Of a stretch of DNA of 64,000 nucleotides, positions 8,589-17,094 are shown one piece after another; position 1 is the stretch's first letter; each line of letters opens with the position of its first letter. Source of the stretch: Streptomyces sp. NBC_00513. Its GTDB lineage: Bacteria > Actinomycetota > Actinomycetes > Streptomycetales > Streptomycetaceae. The notes below the pieces were generated by a model. The model worked only from the letters and a program-made list of their open reading frames with translations. It did not search any database and was not told the DNA's origin. Position numbers and translations under genes: made by a program. The DNA lies in contig NZ_CP107845.1 in NCBI RefSeq assembly GCF_041431415.1, positions 2,852,001-2,916,000 of the forward strand, given 5' to 3'.

Positions 8589-9104
8589 CAATTCCTTGAC
8601 TAAAAGCCCTCTCGGCCTATTGCGGAGGGGGCCTCGTGGAGGTCTTGAACAGGTCAGCAACTTTGAGTTCCGACACTTGCGAACGCGATCGTGGCGCAAC
8701 GCCTCCCGGCCGCCATGCCCCCTCCGCCCGCCCCCCTGGAGCTGCGAGGGCGCTTCCGACGCCATCCGGCTGCATCCCCGCCACCGCGGCTGCGCGGGTC
8801 CTATCCGACTGCTGCTCAGTCGTTCCTACAAAGATATCTGTGAGAGTTCTTCTGCGGCCCGGGATGGGTTGCTGCCAGGCTCGGCGCCGATGATCCGGCA
8901 TGACTCGAAAGATAACTGGCGCCCCGTCAGGGGCTGTCGTTCCCCCGAGATGTCTGCCGGACATCGGCGTCGACCTGGCCCACCCGTTGGCTTGATCAGC
9001 AGCTTGTCCGCCTTGCGGCGTGACTCATCACAGTTCCGCCACGCGGTGACTCCATCCAGGCCGACGCCGACCACAGTCGTCCGCCCATCAAGGAGAACAA
9101 CCGA
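8589..9104. other. Non-coding region in front of the IS110-family transposase
   Basis: About 515 bases without a supported gene. The first part has an imperfect GC-rich hairpin right after the small membrane gene (8602-8635), which may be its terminator. The rest probably contains the left end of the IS110-family element. In the IS110 group the non-coding DNA before the transposase encodes a bridge RNA (established for the family), so 8850-9104 is the place to look. I could not define the element ends. Confidence 0.4.
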
Positions 9105-10187
9105 GTGGCCATCCTCGCAGAACAGGTCGACGGCGTCATCGGCGTCGATACCCACCGGGACACCCTCGCCGCAGCCGCTCTCAGCCCCATCGGGGCAGTC
9201 CTGGCCAGCACCGACTCCCCGGCCAACGCCCGCGGTTACCGTCGTCTGCTGGACTTCGCCCGCGAGCACGTCCCGGGACGCCGCTGCTGGGCTCTGGAAG
9301 GCATCGGCAGCTACGGCGCCGGACTCGCGTCCTTCCTCAGCCAGGCCGGCGAGCGCGTCGTCGAGGTATGCCGGCCCAAGCGGGCCGCCAACCGGGGCGG
9401 ACGAAAGACCGACATGCTCGACGCCATCCGCGCCGCAAAGGACGCCCTGTCCACCGAGCATCTGATCCAGCCCAGACTCCGTGGCGAGCGCGAGGCACTA
9501 CGTGTCCTTCTCGCCACCCGCCAGGGGGCGGTCCTCGCTTCCACGGCCGCGATCAACCAGCTCAAGGCCCTGATCGTGTCCGCGCCCGACGACCTCCGCG
9601 CCGAGCTGCGGAAACTCAAGCGCCCGGCACAGGTCACCTACTGTGCCCAGATGCGGGACCGGCCCGCCCAGGACCTTGAGCACCGGATGACAGCACGCGC
9701 GCTTCGTTCCACCGCCCAGCGCGTCCAGTCCCTGCAGGCCGAGGCCAAAGACCTCGAGAAAGAGATCCTCACCCTGATCCGGGAGATCGCCCCAGAACTC
9801 CTTGGTCTGCTCGGCGTCGGACCGATCACCGCAGCTCAGATACTGGTCAGCTGGTCCCATCAGGGCCGGTTCCGCTCGGAAGCCGCTTTCGCATCCTTCG
9901 CCGGCGTCTCGCCAATCCCCGCCTCCTCTGGGCTCACCAACCGGCACCGGCTCAACCGGAGTGGAGACCGGCAGCTCAACCGCGCCATGCACACGATCAC
10001 CTTGATCCGGATGCGGCTTGACCCCGCCACGAAGGCGTACGTCGCCCGCAGAATCACCGAGGGGAAGACCCCTCGCGACGCGCAGAGATGCCTCAAGCGA
10101 GTCATCTGCCGCTCGATCTTCAAAACCCTCGAACGCGCTGCACGTCCCAAGATCGGGAGCAGCGAGGAACTTACTCAAGCCGCTTGA
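9105..10187 (+). CDS. IS110-family transposase (DEDD recombinase)
   Basis: Protein of 360 aa with GTG start at 9105 preceded by AAGGAG. The N-terminal RuvC-like DEDD domain shows IGVDTHRDT (Asp), ALEGIGSYG (Glu) and KTDMLDAIRAA (two Asp). The C-terminal Tnp20-type domain shows LLGVGPITAAQILVSW and FAGVSPIPASSGLTNRHRLN with the conserved serine. Full length for the family and no frameshift, so possibly active. IS110 elements lack inverted repeats and insert by RNA-guided recombination. Present as a single gene between the small membrane protein and the Septu-like pair. Confidence 0.92.
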   Translation: MAILAEQVDGVIGVDTHRDTLAAAALSPIGAVLASTDSPANARGYRRLLDFAREHVPGRRCWALEGIGSYGAGLASFLSQAGERVVEVCRPKRAANRGGRKTDMLDAIRAAKDALSTEHLIQPRLRGEREALRVLLATRQGAVLASTAAINQLKALIVSAPDDLRAELRKLKRPAQVTYCAQMRDRPAQDLEHRMTARALRSTAQRVQSLQAEAKDLEKEILTLIREIAPELLGLLGVGPITAAQILVSWSHQGRFRSEAAFASFAGVSPIPASSGLTNRHRLNRSGDRQLNRAMHTITLIRMRLDPATKAYVARRITEGKTPRDAQRCLKRVICRSIFKTLERAARPKIGSSEELTQAA

Positions 10188-10280
10188 CACGACATAGCAG
10201 CCTCGGAGGCGGGGCCCCAGCATTGACTCCATCGTTTTCACCGACCATGACGGCAGCATGTGGCGCAACTGTTTTGGGTA

Positions 10281-11168
10281 TCACTTCCAGGGCTCCTCCC
10301 AACCGCCTTCCACATACCAGGCGCTGTCAACGAGCCCTTGGTACAGCGCCGCCTTCCAGGAGTTACGCCCCTCGACAGCGGCCTTGATCTCTGCGGTCTC
10401 CTGCAGGTGCTCTCGCAGCTCTGCAGGCGGCAAGGGATGTTTGGCCAGGCTCATGCCGAGGGAGCGCAGCTCGTAGGCAATCTGCGAGTTGTAGAGGCCC
10501 GACAGTTCCAGCGTGGCGAAGTGGTGGCGGGCACGCGCGGCAAAGGCGGGCGGCATGTCCGCCGGAGGGTCAACGTAGAAGATCACCGAGGGCTTAGGGG
10601 GGCCGGTGACTCGGGCAAACAACCACAGATGATCGTGGACATCCCCGTCGAAGTACGGGTGGAGGGTCTGGTCACCCGCGTGCGTCGGCGCCTGCTCCTT
10701 CTTTTGATGGTTGCACCTAGAGCAGGCCGGGACGAGGTTAACGGGGACGACGGACAGCAGCGGAAAGGAGTCCTTCGGCAGCTGATGGTCGAGGGTATCC
10801 GCGGCACCATGCCCGCATAGGGCGCACAGCCCGTGGCAGCTGCCGCGAAGTTTGTCGTAGACAGCGCGCCCGGCTCCGCCAACCATGCGGTTGACATAGG
10901 TCTTCTTCAGTTCTTCGTTGATACTGCCCTTGGCCGCCTTGGCGGCCTTGGTGGCCTTGGTGGCCGATTCACCATCAGGCTGATGTTTGAGGTGATCGAG
11001 GGTGTGCTGGGCCTGCTGGGCTGCGGCAACCTCGTATGCGGTCGCCGCCTTGACAACAGTTTCCTTCAGCCCTTGCAGGGCCTTGCGAACGCCAGAAGGA
11101 CGGGCTGTGGCTGTGCAGACCTCATACACGGTGCTGGCGTCCAGGCTGGGCTTGACCATAGGAATCAT
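10281..11168 (-). CDS. ptuB: PtuB-like HNH endonuclease (Septu-type defence)
   Basis: Protein of 295 aa with an HNH nuclease core in the middle: CALCG (115-119), LDHQLPKDSFP (about 126-136), an asparagine in VPVNLVPAC (about 141-149) and CSRCNHQKK (149-157). This is the treble-clef HNH fold with two Cys pairs binding zinc. The N-terminal helical part is rich in Ala/Lys. The ATG at 11168 directly follows the stop of the ATPase gene, so the two are translationally coupled. An overlapping-ATPase HNH effector downstream of an ABC-type ATPase is the Septu arrangement (PtuA then PtuB). The nuclease role is known for the family; anti-phage activity here is inferred. Confidence 0.82.
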   Translation of the reverse strand: MIPMVKPSLDASTVYEVCTATARPSGVRKALQGLKETVVKAATAYEVAAAQQAQHTLDHLKHQPDGESATKATKAAKAAKGSINEELKKTYVNRMVGGAGRAVYDKLRGSCHGLCALCGHGAADTLDHQLPKDSFPLLSVVPVNLVPACSRCNHQKKEQAPTHAGDQTLHPYFDGDVHDHLWLFARVTGPPKPSVIFYVDPPADMPPAFAARARHHFATLELSGLYNSQIAYELRSLGMSLAKHPLPPAELREHLQETAEIKAAVEGRNSWKAALYQGLVDSAWYVEGGWEEPWK

Positions 11169-12755
11169 TCAGTGGTCACCCTGCAGACCGTCGTTGGCGG
11201 AACGGGTGCCACGCGCGGCAATCAACGAGCGGGCGATGATGCGGGCCTCGCCGCCCAGCCGGCCCCGGAAACGTTCGAGGATCTCCTGGTAGGAAAGCCC
11301 GTCATTGACCGTGCGGCTGAGATCGCGGTGGAACCCGGTGTCAGTGACCTCCAAGCCGAAGACCTCGTGAGTGAGGACGCCGACGTTCTCGCCGAAGGTT
11401 TCGATGGTCGGCCGGTGCGCGGTGAACTGATCGCCGTGACGCAGCAGCTTCCATACGCAGTCGGATGGGACTTCTTGGAGGACTACCGGGGAGTGCGTGG
11501 CGACGATCGCGAGTCCGTTGCGGTCGGTCAAGAGATCCGACAGAGCTCGGACGAACGCCGCAAGCATAGGGGGATGCAGGTGGGTTTCCGGCTCATCGAT
11601 GAGAACCAGAGTGCGCTCGCCGACGTTCTCGACAAGCCGGGTCATGGTCAGCAGGACGACCTTGTGGCCGGAGCTGAGCGAGTTGAACAGTCTGCGGGCC
11701 ACAGTGCGTCGGCGGGCGGTGGGGTTGATTCGGATGTACGCGCTCAACCATCCCTCGGGCAACAGACCGCTACCCGAGTACGACAGGGTCCGCAGGGCGG
11801 CAGTCCACCGCTCGTGCAACTCGGCGGTGCCGAGGCAGACGTCCAGGCTCTCGGCGAACTCTTTTTTGAGTCGGGATTGTGACTTCATTTGCGGGGTGTG
11901 CCCCTGGACGGACGGCTGGCACAAACCTACGTACACCGTAGGAAAGTCCGCCGGGTACTCAGGCAGGAGGGGTGGGGTGTCGAAGGCACTGAAGGAGACC
12001 CGGACGAGGTTGGCGAAGGAACGCCCTGCAATGGCATCAAGGGCGGTACGGGGAATTTCCGCACCCCTCTCCGCCTCTGCTTCGAAGATCCATCCCACCT
12101 CCTCGGGGTCGGCTTGAGGATCTGCGACTGCCCGCGAGAGTCGCTGCAGCAAGACGGACTTGCCCGCCCCGTTGCGGCCGGTGAGAACGTGGATGTTGGA
12201 CGGCGGCTGCTGACCGGGAATGACCTGGAAGTCGAGAGTCAGACGGTCGCCGCCATCTTGCGCGGGGGAGATGTAGCCGATGTCGAAGGAGGCGCGGCGC
12301 GCTCCCCCTCGGGCCATGCGCCGGAATTGACCCTCGACCGTGTGCGCCCTGAGTGAGCGCATCAACGAAACGCGCGTGACTTCCTGATGCTGCGCCATGG
12401 CGAACACCCGTTCGTCCAGAGCCATGTCCTGCAGCCCGCGTAGCACAGCTTCGGAGGTGCTCCCGGCCAGTTCGTTTAGCCTCTCGTAGTAGGTGTCGTC
12501 CTGCCCGACGGAGAAGTACCCGTCTGACAGCGTCGTGAAAGACGACGGGAGCCGCACGACGGTCTCGGCGTCCGGCTCCATGTCGAGCGACGCGATCTTC
12601 ACATTGCCAATGTCGTGACGTCCTCGGTTGTCGACGACTAGGAGGCGGAACATGGTGCGCCATCCGAAGTCGTCCCAGGAGTCTTTGACCAGTACGGCGA
12701 GCGGCCGGGGATCAAGCGGGATACGGGCCCCCCGGTCAAGTACAACGAACCGCAC
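11169..12755 (-). CDS. ptuA: PtuA-like ABC-type ATPase (Septu-type defence)
   Basis: Protein of 528 aa, GTG start at 12755 with AGGAGG six bases upstream. An N-terminal domain of about 150 residues precedes a single ABC/SMC-like ATPase: Walker A TGRNGAGKS (192-200), signature NSLSSGHK (358-365), Walker B TLVLIDEPETH (382-392) and the switch histidine in ATHSPV (419-424). The pair with the HNH gene matches Septu, where PtuA forms an ATP-bound scaffold that holds PtuB. No reverse transcriptase is nearby, so the retron form (Eco7-like) is excluded. The closest alternative is an uncharacterised ATPase/HNH pair of the same superfamily. Confidence 0.82.
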   Translation of the reverse strand: MRFVVLDRGARIPLDPRPLAVLVKDSWDDFGWRTMFRLLVVDNRGRHDIGNVKIASLDMEPDAETVVRLPSSFTTLSDGYFSVGQDDTYYERLNELAGSTSEAVLRGLQDMALDERVFAMAQHQEVTRVSLMRSLRAHTVEGQFRRMARGGARRASFDIGYISPAQDGGDRLTLDFQVIPGQQPPSNIHVLTGRNGAGKSVLLQRLSRAVADPQADPEEVGWIFEAEAERGAEIPRTALDAIAGRSFANLVRVSFSAFDTPPLLPEYPADFPTVYVGLCQPSVQGHTPQMKSQSRLKKEFAESLDVCLGTAELHERWTAALRTLSYSGSGLLPEGWLSAYIRINPTARRRTVARRLFNSLSSGHKVVLLTMTRLVENVGERTLVLIDEPETHLHPPMLAAFVRALSDLLTDRNGLAIVATHSPVVLQEVPSDCVWKLLRHGDQFTAHRPTIETFGENVGVLTHEVFGLEVTDTGFHRDLSRTVNDGLSYQEILERFRGRLGGEARIIARSLIAARGTRSANDGLQGDH

Positions 12756-12817
12756 GCCGCCTCCTGAACACTCTCCGCTGCTCCGCCCCGGCTAAGTGGG
12801 CGATATCCCAATCCTAA

Positions 12818-13183
12818 GAGCTCGTAACACGATCATGTTCGGGCCCTCTTGAGATGTCGCCAGCAGTTGAGCTGCAGGACAGGGAGACGAGGGCGTCGTG
12901 GAGTTCGGTGTGTCGTTCCCAGTAGACAGCGAGGCGATTGAGCTGGTGGAGCAGCGTGAAGGCCTGCTCAACGACGTAGCGGAACTCGCCCATGTCCTTG
13001 ATGTTCGGGTTGCCCTTGCGGGGAGATGACGGGGCAGGATCCGGCGTTTGCGGTGGGCGTCGTGGTTGGGTTGGAGTCGGAACCCTTGTCGCCGAGCATG
13101 GCTTCGGGACGTCCGCGGGGACGGCTGGGGCGGCCAGTGAGAGGTGGGATGCCGTCGAACAGGGCGATTGTCTGAGTGACGTC
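12818..13183 (-). pseudogene. Truncated, frameshifted IS5-family remnant
   Basis: Starts with GAGCTCGTAACACGATC next to TAA, nearly the same end as the intact IS at 5824. Its translation repeats the C-terminal half of that transposase (for example EFRYVVEQAFTLLHQLNRL and ERHTELHDALVSLSC), but in pieces over different frames with small indels. Similarity stops near 13183, where the intact copy continues. The other inverted repeat is missing. A dead copy with the same orientation as the intact IS. Confidence 0.8.
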
Positions 13184-13279
13184 GGCGCAGCCGCACGTGC
13201 AACTGACTTAGCAGAGCTCGCCGGGCGGAGCACTCGGGTCCGTCATCGCCGACTGAGACCAGGCCGCTCGGCTGTCCCA

Positions 13280-13732
13280 TCAGGGCACTTCGACCCACTC
13301 AATGTGATCACTTGAGACATCCGCAGCAACTCTGCCGCTCGAGGTCTGTGCGCGAGGGCCAGTGGTGATGCGTGCTGGGGGTTCTGGGACGGCAGCGGCG
13401 TGGGGGATCGCGGCGGCGCAGGCTTCGCAGGCGTCGGCAAGGTGCCAGGTCCGGCCCTGGTCCGCCCGGATAAGCAAGAGTCGAAGCGGCCCGGAGCACG
13501 GTCCTTGCCGGCGATGCCATGTGCAGAACCGCTCGCGGCACTGACAGATTCGCAGGTACGCGGGCAGTTGAGACTCGGTCAAGTGGCGCCTAAAGTGCCG
13601 TCGAATCTCTGGTGCCCCAGTGGACCCCCTCACCACGATGGGCAAAGGGCAGGCGCTGCATGTCGCCACAGGCTGCCCAGCCGGGCTGCTGATTGTGACG
13701 CTCCACGCACGCGAGGGCATGCCTGTGGTCAT
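13280..13732 (-). CDS. Cys-rich hypothetical protein, 150 aa
   Basis: ATG at 13732 with GGAGGG five bases upstream. The protein has scattered cysteine and histidine pairs (TCSACPLPI, RICQCRERFCTWHRR, DACEACAAAIP), suggesting a zinc-binding or zinc-ribbon fold with RRHFRRHL-type basic helices. No family is recognised. It is divergent from the XRE regulator at 13904 across a region with three operator-like repeats, so both are probably controlled by the same sites. It may belong with the following helicase gene as a module. Confidence 0.65.
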   Translation of the reverse strand: MTTGMPSRAWSVTISSPAGQPVATCSACPLPIVVRGSTGAPEIRRHFRRHLTESQLPAYLRICQCRERFCTWHRRQGPCSGPLRLLLIRADQGRTWHLADACEACAAAIPHAAAVPEPPARITTGPRAQTSSGRVAADVSSDHIEWVEVP

Positions 13733-13806
13733 CGATTCCCTCCGAACCGCGCGGTTGGGTGCTCCTCCGGTCCGCCTGACGAGCGGCTCCGGGCGGTGCC
13801 AACGTA

Positions 13807-13889
13807 GTGCAGACCTATGCCCTATCGGAGATCCTCCACACCCATACAAATAGGGCAGAGGTCTGCACTGTCAGGGCAGGGGTCTGCAC
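13807..13889. promoter_or_regulatory. Operator-like repeats between the Cys-rich gene and the XRE gene
   Basis: Three copies of one site: inverted copy GTGCAGACCTATGCCCTAT (13807-13825), direct copy ATAGGGCAGAGGTCTGCAC (13850-13868) and direct copy CAGGGCAGGGGTCTGCAC (13872-13889). The first two form a 19-bp inverted repeat with one mismatch. Position in the divergent promoter region next to an XRE gene suggests autoregulated binding sites. Confidence 0.75.
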
Positions 13890-13903
13890 CTTCGGATGGT
13901 CAG

Positions 13904-14167
13904 GTGACGATCTTCCCGCCGCCAGACCCCGACCCGACGGCGTTGCGGCAGTCCCTGGCGCGACTACGCGCGGATCGTGGCTGGAGTTATGACCAGCTCG
14001 CTGCCCATAGTGGCTTGTCCCGCCGCACTCTCATCGAGATCGAGCAGGGCCGTACCGTCGGCACGCTCGGGACCTGGCACGCGCTCGCTCATGCCTTCCG
14101 TATCCCCCTGGGCCAGCTCCTCGACCCGCTCTGCACCGGCCATGACTCCCCAGGCTCCGAGGCCTGA
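13904..14167 (+). CDS. XRE-family regulator, 87 aa
   Basis: Small DNA-binding protein with one XRE helix-turn-helix: ALRQSLARLRADRGWSYDQL, then HSGLSRRTLIEIEQGRTVGT, about residues 12-55. I choose the GTG at 13904; the upstream ATG at 13817 lies inside the first operator repeat and would translate the repeats. Product is just the DNA-binding domain with a short tail. Probable repressor of its own gene, the divergent Cys-rich gene and perhaps the helicase that begins 230 bases downstream. Confidence 0.75.
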   Translation: MTIFPPPDPDPTALRQSLARLRADRGWSYDQLAAHSGLSRRTLIEIEQGRTVGTLGTWHALAHAFRIPLGQLLDPLCTGHDSPGSEA

Positions 14168-14399
14168 GCTTGCCGTTTCCCTGATCACTCGAAGGGGACA
14201 CCGAGGGCGTACGTGTGCCCGATGGGCGTACTCGTGTGGGTTTCTCGACACTCGATCGAAGGGGCCCGGTGGTGCGCACACGGACAGTAGGCGCGTCGGC
14301 TGGCACTTTCACTTCGGCATCTGCCGCAAGAGATAAGGCCCCGATCCTCGCTCGCCCTGAGTGTGGTGGGGTCGCCACAGCTCCCGGAGAACCCCTTTC

Positions 14400-15884
14400 A
14401 TGCGCTTCAGCCCCACCGACGAACAGGCCGCCGCCCTGGAGGCATTCGGCGAAGGCGACCATCTCGTCATCCAGGCCGGTGCCGGTACCGGCAAGACCTC
14501 TACACTCGCCTTCCTCGCCGAGCAAAAGGCCGCCCGCCGAGGCCACTACCTCGCCTTCAACCGAGCCATCGCTCTGGACGCGGCCGCCCGCTTCCCTGCA
14601 TCTGTCCAGTGCAAGACTGCTCACTCCCTGGCCTACGCCGCCCTTGGATACCGATTCCGCGACCGCCTCAATAGCCCTCGCAGGCCCGGTTGGAAAGTGG
14701 GCCAAGACCTGGGTCTGAATAGTGCCACCCGCATTCACGGGCGCGATCTCATGCCCGCCACCCTCTCGAACGCGGTGCTACGGACGGTCAGCCTCTACTG
14801 TCAGTCCGCCGACACTGAGCTCGCCCACCATCACGTCCCGCGCCTGCGCGGCATCGACAGCGACGAGGCTCACGCGGAACTCGCCGATCTCCTGCTGCCG
14901 TATGCGGCAAAAGTTTGGGGCGATCTGCAGAACCCCGACGGAGGCGCAGTGCGCTTCGAACACGACCATTACCTCAAGATGTGGGCCTTGACCGAGCCCG
15001 TTCTACACGGCGACTTCCTGCTGCTGGACGAGGCCCAGGACACCAATCCCGTCCTCGAGCAGGTCGTTCTGGCCCAGCAGGTCCGCACCCAGATCGTCAT
15101 GGTCGGCGACTCCGCCCAGGCCATCTACGGCTGGCGAGGCGCCCGTGACGTGATGACTGGATTCGCTGGCCGCCACCTCACCCTGACTCGTTCCTTCCGC
15201 TTCGGCCCCGAACTCGCTACCGAAGCAAACCGCTGGCTCGCCCTTAGCGGAGCTCCGATCCAGCTCACCGGAAGCCCGGACATCTCCACCAGCATCGGGG
15301 GGCGCACGGAGGGCCCTAATGCGGTGCTGTGTCGCACAAACATCGGGGCTGTCTCCGAAATTTTCACGTTTCTCGATGCCGGCACGGCGACGGCACTGGT
15401 GGGTGGGGGCGGCGCTCTGCGTGCCCTGGCTCAGGCCGCCCGCGACCTCATTGGGGGACGGCGCACACACCACCCAGAACTACTGCTGTTCACCACCTGG
15501 ACCGCGCTACGCGACTATGCCGAGCTTGACCCCGCTGGCGCCGACCTGCAGCCCTTCGCCAACCTCGTAGACGAACACGGCCCTGACGCCATCCTCCACG
15601 CCGTCGACCGCCTTGTTCCCGAGGACCACGCCAAGGTCACCGTTTCCACCGCCCATAAAGCCAAAGGCCGGGAATGGTCCCACGTGCGCATCGCCACCGA
15701 CTTCACCCCGCCCCCCGACACCAACGCCGTCGACTCCTCAGGCCGCCCCGTGCCCGGCCCCGTCAAAAAATCGGAAGCCCGCTTGGCCTACGTTGCCGTC
15801 ACTCGCGCCCGTCACCACCTCGATCCCGAAGGCCTGGCGTGGATCGATCAACACCCCGACAACCCCATGAGGCGTTGCCCATGA
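14400..15884 (+). CDS. UvrD-like superfamily 1 helicase, 494 aa
   Basis: ATG at 14400 preceded by GGAGAA. Motifs: Q-motif-like SPTDEQAAAL (4-13), Walker A QAGAGTGKTSTL (25-36), motif II LLLDEAQDTNP (207-217), motif III VGDSAQAIYGWRG (235-247), motif V STAHKAKGREW (about residue 425) and motif VI YVAVTRARHHL near the C-terminus. It is compact, lacking the large 1B/2B insertions of true UvrD/PcrA, and is similar in size to GajB-type helicases, but no OLD nuclease is beside it. It follows the XRE gene. This could be a stand-alone anti-plasmid or anti-phage helicase or part of an undescribed module with the Cys-rich protein. Confidence 0.8.
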   Translation: MRFSPTDEQAAALEAFGEGDHLVIQAGAGTGKTSTLAFLAEQKAARRGHYLAFNRAIALDAAARFPASVQCKTAHSLAYAALGYRFRDRLNSPRRPGWKVGQDLGLNSATRIHGRDLMPATLSNAVLRTVSLYCQSADTELAHHHVPRLRGIDSDEAHAELADLLLPYAAKVWGDLQNPDGGAVRFEHDHYLKMWALTEPVLHGDFLLLDEAQDTNPVLEQVVLAQQVRTQIVMVGDSAQAIYGWRGARDVMTGFAGRHLTLTRSFRFGPELATEANRWLALSGAPIQLTGSPDISTSIGGRTEGPNAVLCRTNIGAVSEIFTFLDAGTATALVGGGGALRALAQAARDLIGGRRTHHPELLLFTTWTALRDYAELDPAGADLQPFANLVDEHGPDAILHAVDRLVPEDHAKVTVSTAHKAKGREWSHVRIATDFTPPPDTNAVDSSGRPVPGPVKKSEARLAYVAVTRARHHLDPEGLAWIDQHPDNPMRRCP

Positions 15885-15939
15885 GGACGCCGATCCCATG
15901 GCATGCCTCGCCGCAGTCGGCGTAGGGATGTGCTCCTCA

Positions 15940-17028
15940 TCAGGGGACGACGGATAGGCTGCGCGTCGCAGCAGCCGTAGCCTGCTGGCCCTTGCCTTCG
16001 AAGGTCGTGAGGGTGAGCCCGAACATGAGTCGGTTCATCTCCTCGCTGGTGAGCCCCAGCTCGGCCGCGACGGACCCAGGGCGAACACGCTTCGAACGCA
16101 GCGCGGTAAAGACCTTCGTCAACACCTGCGACGTTTCTCGCTGGCTCATGCCCTGCGGCTCGCCAGACCGGTATCCCAACCGGCTCAACTCGGCGCAGGT
16201 AGAACGGTACTGCCAGTCGGAGAGCAGTCCCAGGTCGTGCATCCGGTAGGTCAGAGCCATGGCAGAGACGTTCCAGATCCGCTTGCCGCGAAGGATCTGA
16301 TCGACGTGTGCACCTGAGGGCATGTGTCCTAGAACGCTCGCTCGAGGCATCAAGAACGCGGAGGCAAAGTCGTTCGCTTGCCGTTCGGCCTCGGGCCCTG
16401 AGCAGGCGTGCTCACTACCGTGCATGACGAGGTGACCCAGTTCATGGGCCGCGTCGAAGCGCCCTCGCTCGGCCGACTTGAGTGTGTTGAGGAATACGAA
16501 CGGAACGCCGTCGCGCCACACGGCGAAGGCGTCGACCTCTGCGTGGTCGGGATCGAGTGAAAACACTCGAACTCCGTGTGCTTCCAGAAGGTGCACCATA
16601 TTGGGCGCTGGCGCTTCCGCCAGACCCCAGCGGGTGCGAACCATGCCAGCGGCTGTTTCCGGGTCAGGTTTGCCCAGTGAAGGCACATTCACTTCTGGTA
16701 GGCGGAACCTTTCGTCGATCCACTCGTAAAGCATCGCGCCTAGCGCGCCTGCGGCTCGCGCGGCTTCGAGGACCCTGGCCGAGGTCTTGCTCCGTGCCCG
16801 CCACGAGATGCCCTCGGCGGGGAGCTCATCCAGCGCAGAGCCTTCGAAGAAGGCGGTAGGGAAGTCGAGCGCTGAGGCGATCTTGGCGACAGTGTCGGGA
16901 CGGGGCGCAGTGCGTCCTGTCTCGTAGTTTGACAGGCTCTGCAGTGACACCCCAGCTCGGTCCGACAACTCAGCAAGGGTAAGACCCCTGCGCTTGCGGG
17001 CCAGTGTGATGCGGGACGGGGTCACCAT
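15940..17028 (-). CDS. XRE / ImmA-IrrE metallopeptidase regulator, 362 aa
   Basis: Start ATG at 17028 (MVTPSRITLARKRRGLTLAE), leaving out an upstream in-frame extension to 17088. The N-terminus (5-60) is an XRE helix-turn-helix. The C-terminal half is an ImmA/IrrE (DUF955) peptidase with zinc motif AAHELGHLVMH (about 193-203) and the downstream ERQANDFASAFLMP glutamate region. In known ICE and phage systems such peptidases cleave a partner repressor after a DNA-damage or other signal. Here it follows the 231-aa gene in one probable operon (66-base gap) under a palindromic operator. Likely controls the element or acts as a stress-triggered switch; the target is unknown. Confidence 0.85.
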   Translation of the reverse strand: MVTPSRITLARKRRGLTLAELSDRAGVSLQSLSNYETGRTAPRPDTVAKIASALDFPTAFFEGSALDELPAEGISWRARSKTSARVLEAARAAGALGAMLYEWIDERFRLPEVNVPSLGKPDPETAAGMVRTRWGLAEAPAPNMVHLLEAHGVRVFSLDPDHAEVDAFAVWRDGVPFVFLNTLKSAERGRFDAAHELGHLVMHGSEHACSGPEAERQANDFASAFLMPRASVLGHMPSGAHVDQILRGKRIWNVSAMALTYRMHDLGLLSDWQYRSTCAELSRLGYRSGEPQGMSQRETSQVLTKVFTALRSKRVRPGSVAAELGLTSEEMNRLMFGLTLTTFEGKGQQATAAATRSLSVVP

Positions 17029-17094
17029 GGGGGCTGCCTCAGTTATTGGTGGTGCACAGCAGGGCGACAGGTTTCGCCGCCCCGCCAACGGGCC

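Noticed and set aside
10281..12755. Retron of the Eco7 (PtuAB effector) type
   Set aside because: No reverse transcriptase or msr/msd-like region beside the ATPase/HNH pair.
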